From contig OZ245940.1 in assembly GCA_965230045.1 (NCBI GenBank), positions 4,340,001 to 4,404,000 of the forward strand: a stretch of 64,000 nucleotides of DNA. Reading direction: 5' to 3'. Below are positions 24,582-33,215 of this stretch, one piece after another (position 1 is the first letter of the stretch; every line of letters starts with the position of its first letter). The notes under the pieces were generated by a model. It saw nothing but the letters and a program-made list of their open reading frames with translations, was not told the DNA's origin and did not search any database. Source of the DNA: G963662905 sp965230045. GTDB lineage: Bacteria; Bacteroidota; Bacteroidia; Bacteroidales; WRLA01. The position numbers and the translations under genes were made by a program.

Positions 24582-26048
24582 TTAATTTATACTAATGATG
24601 GTTTTACAAACCACCGATTCTCCGCTGCTTAGGCGCAATAGATAAATCCCCTTTTGCAGTTTTGTGCCGCTGCTTGTTACTCCGTTCCATGAATAATTGA
24701 ACGACCCTTCCTCAGTAGTTTCAAGCTGATCTGAAAAAACTAAAATGCCATCGTAGGTAAATATTTCCAATTGGGTTGTCCCGCCCATTCCAAAGAACCC
24801 GTTTATATTCAGTTTGCCGCGAAAAGGGTTGGGGCAAATATTTATTTCTCTTTTTGGCGTTTTTTTATCGCCATATGAGCTAATGAGGTCGGATTTTCTG
24901 AAAAGGATATTGGAATACCTTACCGTACTGTCTTCATTATAAGAGCAATCTTCATAAATTATATGGAGTCCATTTTTATAATGGATGGAATGTACGTGTG
25001 TATAAAATGATTCAGAGTCATCAAGATAATATTTTTCCCATGAATTTTGCATAGGTGCATAATAATACAGAGAGCTTTCATCTTCTGCACTTTCTCCTGT
25101 GGTAATAAAAAAATGAACTTTATCCTGATTATCCAAACATAGGCTATAGTCGTGAACCCTTTGTGAGACCAATTCACCCCCTGTCCAAAATCCATCAATA
25201 TTTTTTGATATATAGCAATCATTACCCAAATTCCAATTAAAACCTTTCTGCATCCAGCTAACAACGGCTTGCTGATTATTATCTATGGCAATTGTGGCAA
25301 AAGGTGTGCAGTCTGTTCCAAATAGCTTTTGTATTCGGCAGGTTTCTCCATCAAAAATATAGTAAGCTGCCCTGGTATCCTCACTTTGGTTAAGATATTT
25401 ATTATGCCCTCCCATAAAATGAAGGTTGTTCATTCGGTCAAAGACCAATTCCCCAAAAGCAGAATTAAGATTGGTATCTACAAGCATATCCATTATTGGG
25501 CTCATTGTACCATCAATATGCCTTTTTCTGTAATAAATATTTCCATAGGGGCCACCATGAAACCACAATAAATAAAATACATCATTATTGTCACAAGCAA
25601 CCAAAGGTCTTTTTGACCCGGACATTCCCGTGCTGATGGTGTCTTCATGCCAATTATTAGATTGCTTATAAGCCAAACAAATGTAAGAGGACGTGTAATA
25701 ACCTCCTTTTGTATAGGCAATAGTAACATCGCCCTTTGAGTTCACAGCTATTGCTGGTTCATATAAGGCAGCATTCTCTTCATCCTTATTAATTATCTCC
25801 GGTTCTTCCCAACACTCGCCATCGTCCAGCGATTTGGAATAGAAAATTCTGGTTTGCTCTGGATGCCATGGCACCAGATATCGCCAAACACAATGCATTG
25901 TCCCGCTCGGATCGATACAGAATTTTGAATCGTGGTTATAGTTTTCCGTTGAGTTGCTGATATTAACTGGCTCTGTCCACTGCTGGGCAAAGCCCTGGGC
26001 AAGAAGGAAGATAAAGACAATGCTGAGGGATATTTTGCTTGCTTTCAT
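24582..26048 (-). CDS. BNR/propeller T9SS cargo protein, paralogue 1
   Basis: The 488-residue first member of the operon starts at MKASKISLSIVFIFLLAQGF, not at the in-frame TTG eight codons upstream, because that codon overlaps the promoter's -7 box. Its signal peptide differs from those of the other two copies, but the mature start (AQQWTEPVNISNSTENYNHD) and the middle resemble paralogue 3. In the sorting domain the usual NIYPNP is NICPNP (Tyr to Cys). The role is probably a secreted surface or matrix-binding protein. Confidence 0.85.
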   Translation of the reverse strand: MKASKISLSIVFIFLLAQGFAQQWTEPVNISNSTENYNHDSKFCIDPSGTMHCVWRYLVPWHPEQTRIFYSKSLDDGECWEEPEIINKDEENAALYEPAIAVNSKGDVTIAYTKGGYYTSSYICLAYKQSNNWHEDTISTGMSGSKRPLVACDNNDVFYLLWFHGGPYGNIYYRKRHIDGTMSPIMDMLVDTNLNSAFGELVFDRMNNLHFMGGHNKYLNQSEDTRAAYYIFDGETCRIQKLFGTDCTPFATIAIDNNQQAVVSWMQKGFNWNLGNDCYISKNIDGFWTGGELVSQRVHDYSLCLDNQDKVHFFITTGESAEDESSLYYYAPMQNSWEKYYLDDSESFYTHVHSIHYKNGLHIIYEDCSYNEDSTVRYSNILFRKSDLISSYGDKKTPKREINICPNPFRGKLNINGFFGMGGTTQLEIFTYDGILVFSDQLETTEEGSFNYSWNGVTSSGTKLQKGIYLLRLSSGESVVCKTIISIN

Positions 26049-26069
26049 AATTGTTGCTTTTGCTTGTCC

Positions 26070-26102
26070 CAAAATTAGTAAAACTTATCCTCAAAGTGCA
26101 AA
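26070..26102 (-). promoter_or_regulatory. Promoter of the BNR/C13 operon
   Basis: On the minus strand: TTTG, 21 nt, TAATTTTG, the Bacteroidota consensus at near-ideal spacing, 22 nt before the ATG at 26048. It excludes the longer reading with a TTG start at 26072. Confidence 0.65.
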
Positions 26103-26190
26103 CTATTGGACTTTTTGTTTTTATTTAGTGTGCAAGGTGTTTTTCTGTGTGGATAGGGTAAAATACTGAGCAAAGCAGGCTAAATCATTT

Positions 26191-26484
26191 ATGCATGTCT
26201 TCAAATGTATTATGCAATACCTGAAATCTTTTATGCAATACTTTAAATGGCTTATGCAGTAAATGAAATCTATTATGCAATACTTCAAATGGTCTATGCA
26301 GCACATGAAGTCCTTTATGCAGTGCTTTAAATGGGTTATGCAGTACATGAAATCCTTTATGCAAGGCTTCAAATGGGTTATGCAGTATATGAAATCCTTT
26401 ATGCAAGGCTTTAAATGGGCTATGCAGCACATGAATTCCTTTATGCAGTACTTCAAATGGTTTATGCAGTATATGAAACGGTCA
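26191..26484. repeat. Array of fourteen exact 21-nt units
   Basis: Fourteen consecutive units of exactly 21 nt begin with ATGCA. Two types mostly alternate: ATGCAGTACATGAAATCCT(TT) and ATGCAAGGCTTCAAATGGG(TT). There are no indels over 294 nt. On the plus strand each unit is seven codons (MQYMKSF / MQGFKWV style), with many silent third-position differences (CAA/CAG, TTC/TTT, TAC/TAT, AAA/AAG). One in-frame TAA sits in unit 4, leaving an open frame 26263-26499. Long frames are also open on the minus strand. A terminator for plus-strand transcripts follows at 26558. Function unknown. Confidence 0.95.
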
Positions 26485-26557
26485 GTGCTTTGGATGTAGT
26501 AAATACCCCATAATATTTACGAAAAAGACGCAGTTTAGCAGAAATCAAAGCACAAAA

Positions 26558-26595
26558 AAAATCCTGCTACTCAATAAGAAAAGCAGGATTTTTGT
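26558..26595 (+). terminator. Terminator after the 21-nt array
   Basis: Arms AATCCTGCT (26560-26568) and AGCAGGATT (26582-26590) are followed by TTTTGTTTC; on the other side lies A8, so it could work on both strands. No gene ends here, so the only candidate for a plus-strand transcript it would end is one crossing the array. Confidence 0.75.
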
Positions 26596-26783
26596 TTCTG
26601 GCCTGAATAATTCACAAAATATTCTATTACGCACCCAAACCGCTCCCTTTCGCTTATTGCGGTTTGAATGTGGTCACTGAGCTTGTCGATTGTGCTCATG
26701 ACGAAATTTCATGAATTAATCAGCTTAGACACAAGTATTGCAGCCGATTTTGTACCTTCGCAGCTTAATATTCAGAAAATCAT

Positions 26784-29700
26784 ATGATGTCTTTTAACAA
26801 GAGCAACAACATTATCGGCTGGGCCATCGGGCTTCTGGCCTCACTGGTTTATATCCTTACCGCAGAACCCACGGCAAGTTTCTGGGACTGTGGCGAATAC
26901 ATTGCAACAGCCTATAAATTACAGGTTGGTCATCCTCCGGGAGCACCACTTTTCCAGCTTATTGGCCGCTTTTTCAGCCTTTTTGCTTTTGGCAACGAGC
27001 ATCTCGTAGCACGGATGATCAATTATATGTCGGCCATTTCGAGCGGAATGAGCATCATGTTCCTCTACTGGAGTATCGTAATGCTGGCACAAAAACTCTT
27101 CAATTCCGAAAAACTGGCCGAAAAAGCCACACAAATTGCTGTAGCTGGTGCAGGCATTGTTGGTGCGGCGGCTTATACATTTTCTGATTCATTTTGGTTT
27201 TCTGCTGTTGAAGGCGAAGTTTATGCCATGTCGTCCTTCTTCACGGCGGTGGTTTTTTGGGCGATGCTCAAATGGGAACGTAATGCAGACAATCCCGCCT
27301 CCACACGATGGATTATCCTGATCGCTTATCTGATGGGACTTTCGGTTGGCGTACACCTGCTCAACCTGCTGGCACTGCCTGCCATTGCCATGATTTATTA
27401 TTTCAAGAAATATCCAAAAACCACAGCGAAAGGCATTATTATCAGCTTATTGGCCGGTATTGGACTGGTAGCAATCATCATGTATATGATCATACCGGGT
27501 ATTGTAAGCCTGGCCGGAAAATTTGAGCTCTTTTTCGTGAATGGCTTAGGATTGCCTTTCAACTCAGGCACAGTGGTTTATTTCATTTTCCTGATTGGGC
27601 TCATCATCTTCGGATTGCGTTACACAAAAAAGAAACACTGGATTCACGGCTATACCGCAGTATTATCGTTTATGTTTATCCTCATCGGATATTCATCTTT
27701 TATGATATTGGTGATCCGCTCCAATGCCGGAACGCCCATTAACGAAAACAGCCCGAAAAACGCTATTTCGCTCCTCTCCTACCTCAACCGAGAGCAATAT
27801 GGCGACTGGCCGCTTACCAAAGGCGCTTACTACAATGCCAAAGTGAAAGAATATGCCGACGGCAATCCGGTATATACACGCGACGACAAATCGGGCAAAT
27901 ACATCATCACCGATAAAAAAGAAAGCCAGATACCGGTTTACGATGATAAAGACATCTCGTTATTTCCCCGCATGTGGAGCAGGCAGGCGCACCATATCCG
28001 TGAATACAAAGCCTGGGCAGGGATCAACGACCCCGGCAATAAGCGCAAACCCAGTTTTGGCGAAAACCTCCGCTTTTTCTTCAATTACCAGCTGGGCAAT
28101 ATGTATGGCCGCTATTTTATGTGGAATTTTGCCGGGCGTGAAAATGATGTGCAGGGACGTTACGACCGCAAAAACGGCAACTGGATTTCCGGAATCGGAT
28201 TTATTGATGAAGCACGACTGGGGCCGCAGGACAATCTGCCCATTACACGCCAAAACAAGGCCAACAACAAATTCTTCTTTTTCCCGCTCCTGCTCGGCCT
28301 TTGGGGCATGATTTACCTTTTCCAAAAAAATTATCAGCGCGGCATTATTGTCAGCCTGCTTTTCCTGATGACCGGTATTGCAATTGTAGTTTACCTGAAC
28401 CAGTATTCACCGCAACCCCGCGAGCGCGATTATGCCTATGCCGCATCATTTTATGCTTTCGCGATATGGATTGGCTTTGGCGTGCTTGCCCTGTACAGCT
28501 TTCTGCAGAAATTCCTTGATGCGCGCATTTCCGCCATCGCGGCAGGCACATTAACTTTCCTTTTGGTTCCGGTTATTATGGGCGCCCAGGGCTGGGACGA
28601 CCACGACCGCAGCGGACGCTACACCACCCTGCAACTGGCCAAAACCTATCTCGACTCCTGCGAACCCAATGCCATTTTATTTACTTATGGCGATAACGAC
28701 ACTTTCCCGCTTTGGTATGCACAGGAAGTGGAAGGATACCGCACCGATGTGCGCGTAGTGAACCTCAGCCTGCTCAATGGAGGCTGGTATGTGGATCAAA
28801 TGACCAAAAAGGTTTATGACTCAGACCCATGCCCGATTTCCTTCAGCGAAGAACAATACCGTGAAGGCGGCATTGACGTGATTTATATGATTGAACAGGA
28901 ACACATCAAAGGGCCGGTGAATTTGAAGGAGCTGTTCAATATCCTGCACCAACATCCCGAAAAGCTTCAATATCCCACGGCAGGTGGCCTGATCACCTAT
29001 TTCCCAACGAAAAATTTCAAACTGAATATTGATAAGGAAAAAGTTCTTGCAACAGGAACAGTGCCCGAAAACAAAAAGGATTATATCGTGGACGACATCA
29101 CATGGAAGATGGGCGGACAAGGGATCCAAAAAAACAATATCACCATGATGGATATCCTGGCGCATAACGACTGGGAACGCCCGATTTACTTCTCATCCAC
29201 AACAGGGACCAGTGCTTATATCGGCCTGGACGACCATTTGCAGCTCGAAGGCATGTGCTACCGTTTAGTCCCGGCAAAACTGCCCGATCATGACGGATAT
29301 CCCGGCTTTGTAAATACCGACATCCTTTACGACAAGGCCATGAACAAATTCGATGTGGATATGAATCCCGGTTTGTATCTCAACGAAGACAACACCCGTA
29401 TGGCGATGAACCTGCGCAATGTGTATGGCCGGCTGGTCATATCTTTGTTAAAAGAGCATAAAGCCGATTCTGCCGCAATGGTCGCCGACCGCATTATTGA
29501 GATGATCCCACACGAATCAGTTCCTTTCGGCTATTTCTCGCGCGATTTTGCCGATGCTTATTTTGAAGCCGGTCAAACGGAAAAAGGACTGGAAGTTTTC
29601 AATAAACAGTTGCAGAGCATTACTGATGAGCTGGAATACTATTTCCGCTTTGAAGGAAACCTGGCCAATAAATGGGACAGCGAAATACAGCAGGATTTGG

Positions 29701-29822
29701 CACTTTTGAACAACCTCAACCAGAAAGCGAAAAAATATAAATTAGGCGAGACCGCTGAAGAAACCGAGAAGCAATTCTCAAAATATTACGAACGCTTTCT
29801 GAATGAAAAGTACAAGCAATAG
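26784..29822 (+). CDS. DUF2723 membrane glycosyltransferase-like protein
   Basis: This is a 1012-residue protein. The N-terminal signature ASFWDCGEYIATAYKLQVGHPPGAP (about 29-53) defines DUF2723, a GT-C-type fold related to protein O-mannosyltransferases and TMEM260. About ten membrane helices lie in 1-330 and 500-600, and a soluble periplasmic region with a TPR-like tail (QTEKGLEVFNKQL) fills the C-terminus. The motif ILFTYGDNDTFPLWYAQEVEG (about 630-650) is typical. It is the first gene of a four-gene operon: the stop overlaps the start of the deacetylase gene by 20 nt. It probably adds a lipid-linked sugar to a protein or glycan outside the membrane. Confidence 0.92.
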   Translation: MMSFNKSNNIIGWAIGLLASLVYILTAEPTASFWDCGEYIATAYKLQVGHPPGAPLFQLIGRFFSLFAFGNEHLVARMINYMSAISSGMSIMFLYWSIVMLAQKLFNSEKLAEKATQIAVAGAGIVGAAAYTFSDSFWFSAVEGEVYAMSSFFTAVVFWAMLKWERNADNPASTRWIILIAYLMGLSVGVHLLNLLALPAIAMIYYFKKYPKTTAKGIIISLLAGIGLVAIIMYMIIPGIVSLAGKFELFFVNGLGLPFNSGTVVYFIFLIGLIIFGLRYTKKKHWIHGYTAVLSFMFILIGYSSFMILVIRSNAGTPINENSPKNAISLLSYLNREQYGDWPLTKGAYYNAKVKEYADGNPVYTRDDKSGKYIITDKKESQIPVYDDKDISLFPRMWSRQAHHIREYKAWAGINDPGNKRKPSFGENLRFFFNYQLGNMYGRYFMWNFAGRENDVQGRYDRKNGNWISGIGFIDEARLGPQDNLPITRQNKANNKFFFFPLLLGLWGMIYLFQKNYQRGIIVSLLFLMTGIAIVVYLNQYSPQPRERDYAYAASFYAFAIWIGFGVLALYSFLQKFLDARISAIAAGTLTFLLVPVIMGAQGWDDHDRSGRYTTLQLAKTYLDSCEPNAILFTYGDNDTFPLWYAQEVEGYRTDVRVVNLSLLNGGWYVDQMTKKVYDSDPCPISFSEEQYREGGIDVIYMIEQEHIKGPVNLKELFNILHQHPEKLQYPTAGGLITYFPTKNFKLNIDKEKVLATGTVPENKKDYIVDDITWKMGGQGIQKNNITMMDILAHNDWERPIYFSSTTGTSAYIGLDDHLQLEGMCYRLVPAKLPDHDGYPGFVNTDILYDKAMNKFDVDMNPGLYLNEDNTRMAMNLRNVYGRLVISLLKEHKADSAAMVADRIIEMIPHESVPFGYFSRDFADAYFEAGQTEKGLEVFNKQLQSITDELEYYFRFEGNLANKWDSEIQQDLALLNNLNQKAKKYKLGETAEETEKQFSKYYERFLNEKYKQ

Positions 29823-30477
29823 CGATCCGCGCAAATGGTACCAGCGGCGCAGACCCTACTGGCTCAAGCCTCCGGCTTTTATAAAACGGATGTACCCTGA
29901 GGATGTAGTTTGGTCGATGCCGCAACATCCGGATAAAATTTATCTGACTTTTGATGACGGCCCCATTCCCACAGTAACGCAGGATGTACTGGACATTTTG
30001 AGGCATTTTGATGTAAAAGCCACTTTTTTTTGCATAGGCGATAATGTACGGAAGCATCCGGCGGTATTTGAGCGATTGCAGGAAGAAGGCCATGATATCG
30101 GAAACCACAGCTACAACCATATGAATGGCTGGAAAACAAACCGTTATACTTATGTTTCCAATGTTTTGAAAGCCGGCCAGATTATTGAGTCACAACTGTT
30201 CAGGCCTCCTTACGGGCGCATCAGTCCCTTGCAGGCAAAAATCCTCGGCAAAAAGTTTAAAATCATTATGTGGTCGCTTCTGAGCGGAGATTTTGATCCA
30301 AGGCTCACAGCAGCAGATTGCAGCCAAATACTGCAAAAAGGCACTAAAGGAGGCGATATCGTCGTTTTTCATGACAGCATAAAAGCCAAAGCCCGGCTAC
30401 TGCATAGCCTGCCCTATTTTATAGAAGAACAATTAAAAAAAGGGCGTAAATTTGAGCTCTTAAAAAACGACCTCTGA
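29803..30477 (+). CDS. Polysaccharide deacetylase (NodB-type)
   Basis: The 224-residue protein is a metal-dependent deacetylase of carbohydrate esterase family 4, acting on N-acetylated glycans. The motifs appear in order: LTFDDGP (48-54), the metal site in IGNHSYNHM, RPPYGR (motif 3), the GDFD region, and VVFHDS (motif 5). No signal peptide is evident; the N-terminus is basic (RKWYQRRRPYWLKPPAF), so it may sit at the inner membrane. It overlaps the DUF2723 gene by 20 nt and is 2 nt before the next gene, which suggests coupled translation. Confidence 0.92.
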   Translation: MKSTSNSDPRKWYQRRRPYWLKPPAFIKRMYPEDVVWSMPQHPDKIYLTFDDGPIPTVTQDVLDILRHFDVKATFFCIGDNVRKHPAVFERLQEEGHDIGNHSYNHMNGWKTNRYTYVSNVLKAGQIIESQLFRPPYGRISPLQAKILGKKFKIIMWSLLSGDFDPRLTAADCSQILQKGTKGGDIVVFHDSIKAKARLLHSLPYFIEEQLKKGRKFELLKNDL

Positions 30478-30479
30478 AA

Positions 30480-30944
30480 ATGCAAGACATTCAAAATCAT
30501 ATATCCTATTTAAGGGAACAAAAAAGAACCTCCGTTTTTATCGGACTTGCATTTAGCCTTCTGGTATTGGTTTTTGCTGTATTTCTTGCTTATTATATCC
30601 GCGAAAAGTTCCCGGAAAATATTTTTGCGCTCAACCTGATCTGGATGGCACCGCTTACCATGATATTCCTGATCTGGCTCAGCATCAATATCCGCAACAG
30701 GCTTATCAATCAGGATATTGACCAGAAAACCATTTTAAAAGAAATGGCAAGTGAAGATATCAGCATCAGGCATTTTGGCAGGAATAGGCGCTATGACCAC
30801 GTAAGTTTCCGTGGCATGCAATTAAAAGTTGAACACAAACGTTTTGCCATTCCCCGCGACCATCGCGACCTGATTATTTTTCACGGAAAGCACTCAGGGA
30901 TTATAACCGACATACTGGAAGGGGGAAAAAGTCTGAGAAAATGA
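30480..30944 (+). CDS. Small membrane protein with two helices
   Basis: This is a 154-residue protein of unknown family. Helices lie at about 19-42 (FIGLAFSLLVLVFAVFLAYY) and 53-72. A cytosolic or periplasmic C-terminal domain contains RHFGRNRRYDHVSFRGM and FHGKHSGIITD. It is third in the operon and overlaps the next gene by 4 nt (ATGA). It may assist the neighbouring glycan enzymes; that is inference from position. Confidence 0.75.
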   Translation: MQDIQNHISYLREQKRTSVFIGLAFSLLVLVFAVFLAYYIREKFPENIFALNLIWMAPLTMIFLIWLSINIRNRLINQDIDQKTILKEMASEDISIRHFGRNRRYDHVSFRGMQLKVEHKRFAIPRDHRDLIIFHGKHSGIITDILEGGKSLRK

Positions 30945-32770
30945 AGAAACACACATTAATATTTCCTGTATTACTGATCATTGGCGTTTTTATTTTTCAA
31001 AGGTGTGCCAATCCGGTGATGCCGGTTGGTGGCCCAAAAGATGTGGCACCACCAATTGTAACCGAAACAGAGCCGGTAAACTACAGTTTGTTTTTTGAAG
31101 AAGACCAGTTCCGGATTTATTTCAATGAATTTGTCAGTTTAAAAGATGTGGACAAACAACTGATTGTTTCACCGCCTTTAATGGAGCACCCGGAGCTCAA
31201 AATCCGCGGACGCTCTGTTTTGTTCAAATTTGACCGAGATGAAGAGCTTAAAGCTGATGCCACATACTCCATTTTTTTTGGCAATGCCATACAGGACCTG
31301 ACCGAAGGCAACCCACTGGGCAATTTCATTTATGTGTTCAGCACCGGCGAGCACCTGGATTCGCTCAGCATCATCGGGAAAGTAAATATGGCCTTTGATA
31401 TGGCTCCGGCAGAAGAAACCTTTGTGATGCTCTATACCGACAATAACGATACCATTCCTTTTGACAGCCTGCCCTATAAAGTACGTCCCGATTATGTTTC
31501 CAAAACAGATGAACACGGTCATTTCGGATTGTACAACCTGGCCGGGAAAGAGTTTAAGCTGTTTGCAATCAAGGATGTAAACTCCAATTACATTTATGAT
31601 ATGCCCAATGAGGAGATTGCTTTCCTCGACAAAATCATTTATCCCGATTTTGTGCCCCTGCACGAGCATGAAGAAGACAGTATTTTAACCGACAGCCTTT
31701 TACTGATGGACAGCCTGACGGAAGAAGTGGAAGAGCATCTGCACCATGAGGAGCTCCATCTGCCGCACGCAATTGCCGACAGCCTATTCGGCGACACATC
31801 ACTTTATGCCGGGCAATTTTACCAGCTTTACCTCTTCGAAGGCATTGATACCGTGCAAAAACCGGCAGATCAATCTTTGATATCCCCGGGTCATTATCAA
31901 ATCATCATGCGCTATCCCACAAAGGAATTGCGCCTCGAAGAGCTCCCAAAAAACGACACCATAGACTGGCTGACCATACAAATGAACAAAAGCAAAGACA
32001 CCATTGACCTTTGGTATCCCATTTTACCTTCTGATTCAGCCACTTTCCTGCTTTTTAATATGGATACAATTGTCGATACACTGGAAATCGCTTTAAAGGA
32101 ACCTGAGAAGAAAACCAAAAAAAGGAAAAAGAAAGAAGAGGAGGAAGAGGAAAAACGGCCTTCTTTGCAGGTTTCCAACTCCACTTCGACAGGATTTAAT
32201 TTTTATCAGAACTTTTATATCGACTTTGGCGCGCCCATTGGCAATATAGAAGAACAAGCCTTCTTTTTGCGCGAAAACGAAGATACTCTTGCCCCGCCGG
32301 CCTGGCGTTTTACCGATAGCTTGGTGCACAGGCAAATTTTAGTGGAACACGAATGGAAAGCCGAATCAGATTATACTTTGATTGTGCCCGACAGCATGTT
32401 CTGGGATATTTTCGGCTACAGCCACGACAGTTTGCTTATCAACTTCAAAACCAAAGCACTCAGTGAATACGGCACATTAAAATTACAATTCAGTTATCAG
32501 GATGAGGATCCGCTCATCATTGAGATGTACACCGAAAATGATAAACTGGTACGCAGAGACAAAATCACGGAGTCGGTAAATTTTGATTATGGCTTGCTCA
32601 AACCCGGTTCTTACAAGTTTAAGTGTATTATTGACCGCAATAAAAACGGCCAATGGGATACGGGCAATTATGGAAAGAAGCTCCAGCCAGAGCGTGTTGT
32701 TTGGTACGACAAGCTTTTGGAAATCCGTGCCAATTGGGATATTGAAGACGAATGGGAAATAAAGCCATAA
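30941..32770 (+). CDS. Ig-like domain lipoprotein
   Basis: This is a 609-residue protein. The signal ends at FQRC (C22), a lipobox-like site. The N-terminal bacterial Ig-like domain (SbsA type, about 30-140; PVGGPKDVAPPIVTETEP) is the mark of a widespread Bacteroidota lipoprotein family. The middle region has a Lys/Glu-rich stretch (KKTKKRKKKEEEEEEKRP, about 390-407), and the C-terminal part ends in a GSYKFKCIIDRNKNGQWDTG-type repeat. It is the last gene of the operon, followed by a terminator. It is presumably an outer-membrane or periplasmic structural protein. Confidence 0.85.
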   Translation: MKKHTLIFPVLLIIGVFIFQRCANPVMPVGGPKDVAPPIVTETEPVNYSLFFEEDQFRIYFNEFVSLKDVDKQLIVSPPLMEHPELKIRGRSVLFKFDRDEELKADATYSIFFGNAIQDLTEGNPLGNFIYVFSTGEHLDSLSIIGKVNMAFDMAPAEETFVMLYTDNNDTIPFDSLPYKVRPDYVSKTDEHGHFGLYNLAGKEFKLFAIKDVNSNYIYDMPNEEIAFLDKIIYPDFVPLHEHEEDSILTDSLLLMDSLTEEVEEHLHHEELHLPHAIADSLFGDTSLYAGQFYQLYLFEGIDTVQKPADQSLISPGHYQIIMRYPTKELRLEELPKNDTIDWLTIQMNKSKDTIDLWYPILPSDSATFLLFNMDTIVDTLEIALKEPEKKTKKRKKKEEEEEEKRPSLQVSNSTSTGFNFYQNFYIDFGAPIGNIEEQAFFLRENEDTLAPPAWRFTDSLVHRQILVEHEWKAESDYTLIVPDSMFWDIFGYSHDSLLINFKTKALSEYGTLKLQFSYQDEDPLIIEMYTENDKLVRRDKITESVNFDYGLLKPGSYKFKCIIDRNKNGQWDTGNYGKKLQPERVVWYDKLLEIRANWDIEDEWEIKP

Positions 32771-32800
32771 AAAAAGACCGGGGGTCAACCGGTCTTTTTC
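32771..32800. terminator. Bidirectional terminator
   Basis: Arms AAAAAGACCGG (32771-32781) and CCGGTCTTTTT (32789-32799) pair perfectly over 11 bp with a 7-nt loop. T-runs on both strands serve the converging lipoprotein and ArsR genes. Confidence 0.9.
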
Positions 32801-32818
32801 ACTAATCAAAGAATTCGT

Positions 32819-33133
32819 TTATTCTTCACCACACTTTCCGAGGCACTCAATAATTTGAGTCAGAATCCTGTCTTTCAGTGCATAATAAATCTTTTTTCCA
32901 TCTCTGCGCGACACGAGGATGCCCTTGCTTTTAAGGATATTCAGGTGATGCGAAGCAGATGCCTGCTCTATATTGAGCTTTTCATAAATCTCGGTTACGC
33001 TTTGTTTTTTATTCTCGTTCAGAATATCAATAATAGCAATGCGCATTGGGTGAGCCATTGCCCGCAATTTGCTGGCAGCATGCTCAAGTTTGTTTACGTC
33101 TAAAACGATTTTTTCTTGTACTTCTTCTGACAT
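32819..33133 (-). CDS. ArsR/SmtB-family transcriptional regulator
   Basis: The 104-residue winged-helix protein carries the ArsR pattern KLRAMAHPMRIAIIDILN, EIYEKLNIEQASASHHLNIL (recognition helix about 55-70) and the wing VSRRDGKKIYYALK. No metal-binding ELCVCDL box is present; the only Cys residues are in the C-terminal ECLGKCGEE, which could be a small thiol sensor. The start at 33133 is chosen because the longer reading begins with a TTG inside the promoter's -7 box. It is a single gene with its own promoter. Confidence 0.9.
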   Translation of the reverse strand: MSEEVQEKIVLDVNKLEHAASKLRAMAHPMRIAIIDILNENKKQSVTEIYEKLNIEQASASHHLNILKSKGILVSRRDGKKIYYALKDRILTQIIECLGKCGEE

Positions 33134-33157
33134 GACTTTACTTTCTGGTTTCGTTGG

Positions 33158-33189
33158 CAAAAATAAGACAAGTTTTCATCATACACAAA
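33158..33189 (-). promoter_or_regulatory. Promoter of the ArsR gene
   Basis: On the minus strand TTTG, 20 nt, TATTTTTG fits the Bacteroidota consensus, 24 nt before the ATG at 33133. The nearby stretch TGTACATGTGTG (33195-33206) is partly palindromic and could be an operator. Confidence 0.65.
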
Positions 33190-33215
33190 TAAATATGTAC
33201 ATGTGTGTAGTTAAT

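Noticed and set aside
26263..26499. Confident protein gene in the 21-nt array
   Set aside because: The frame is periodic and open on both strands because of the repeat itself; no ribosome-binding site was found and one unit contains a stop. Kept as a repeat with coding as one hypothesis.
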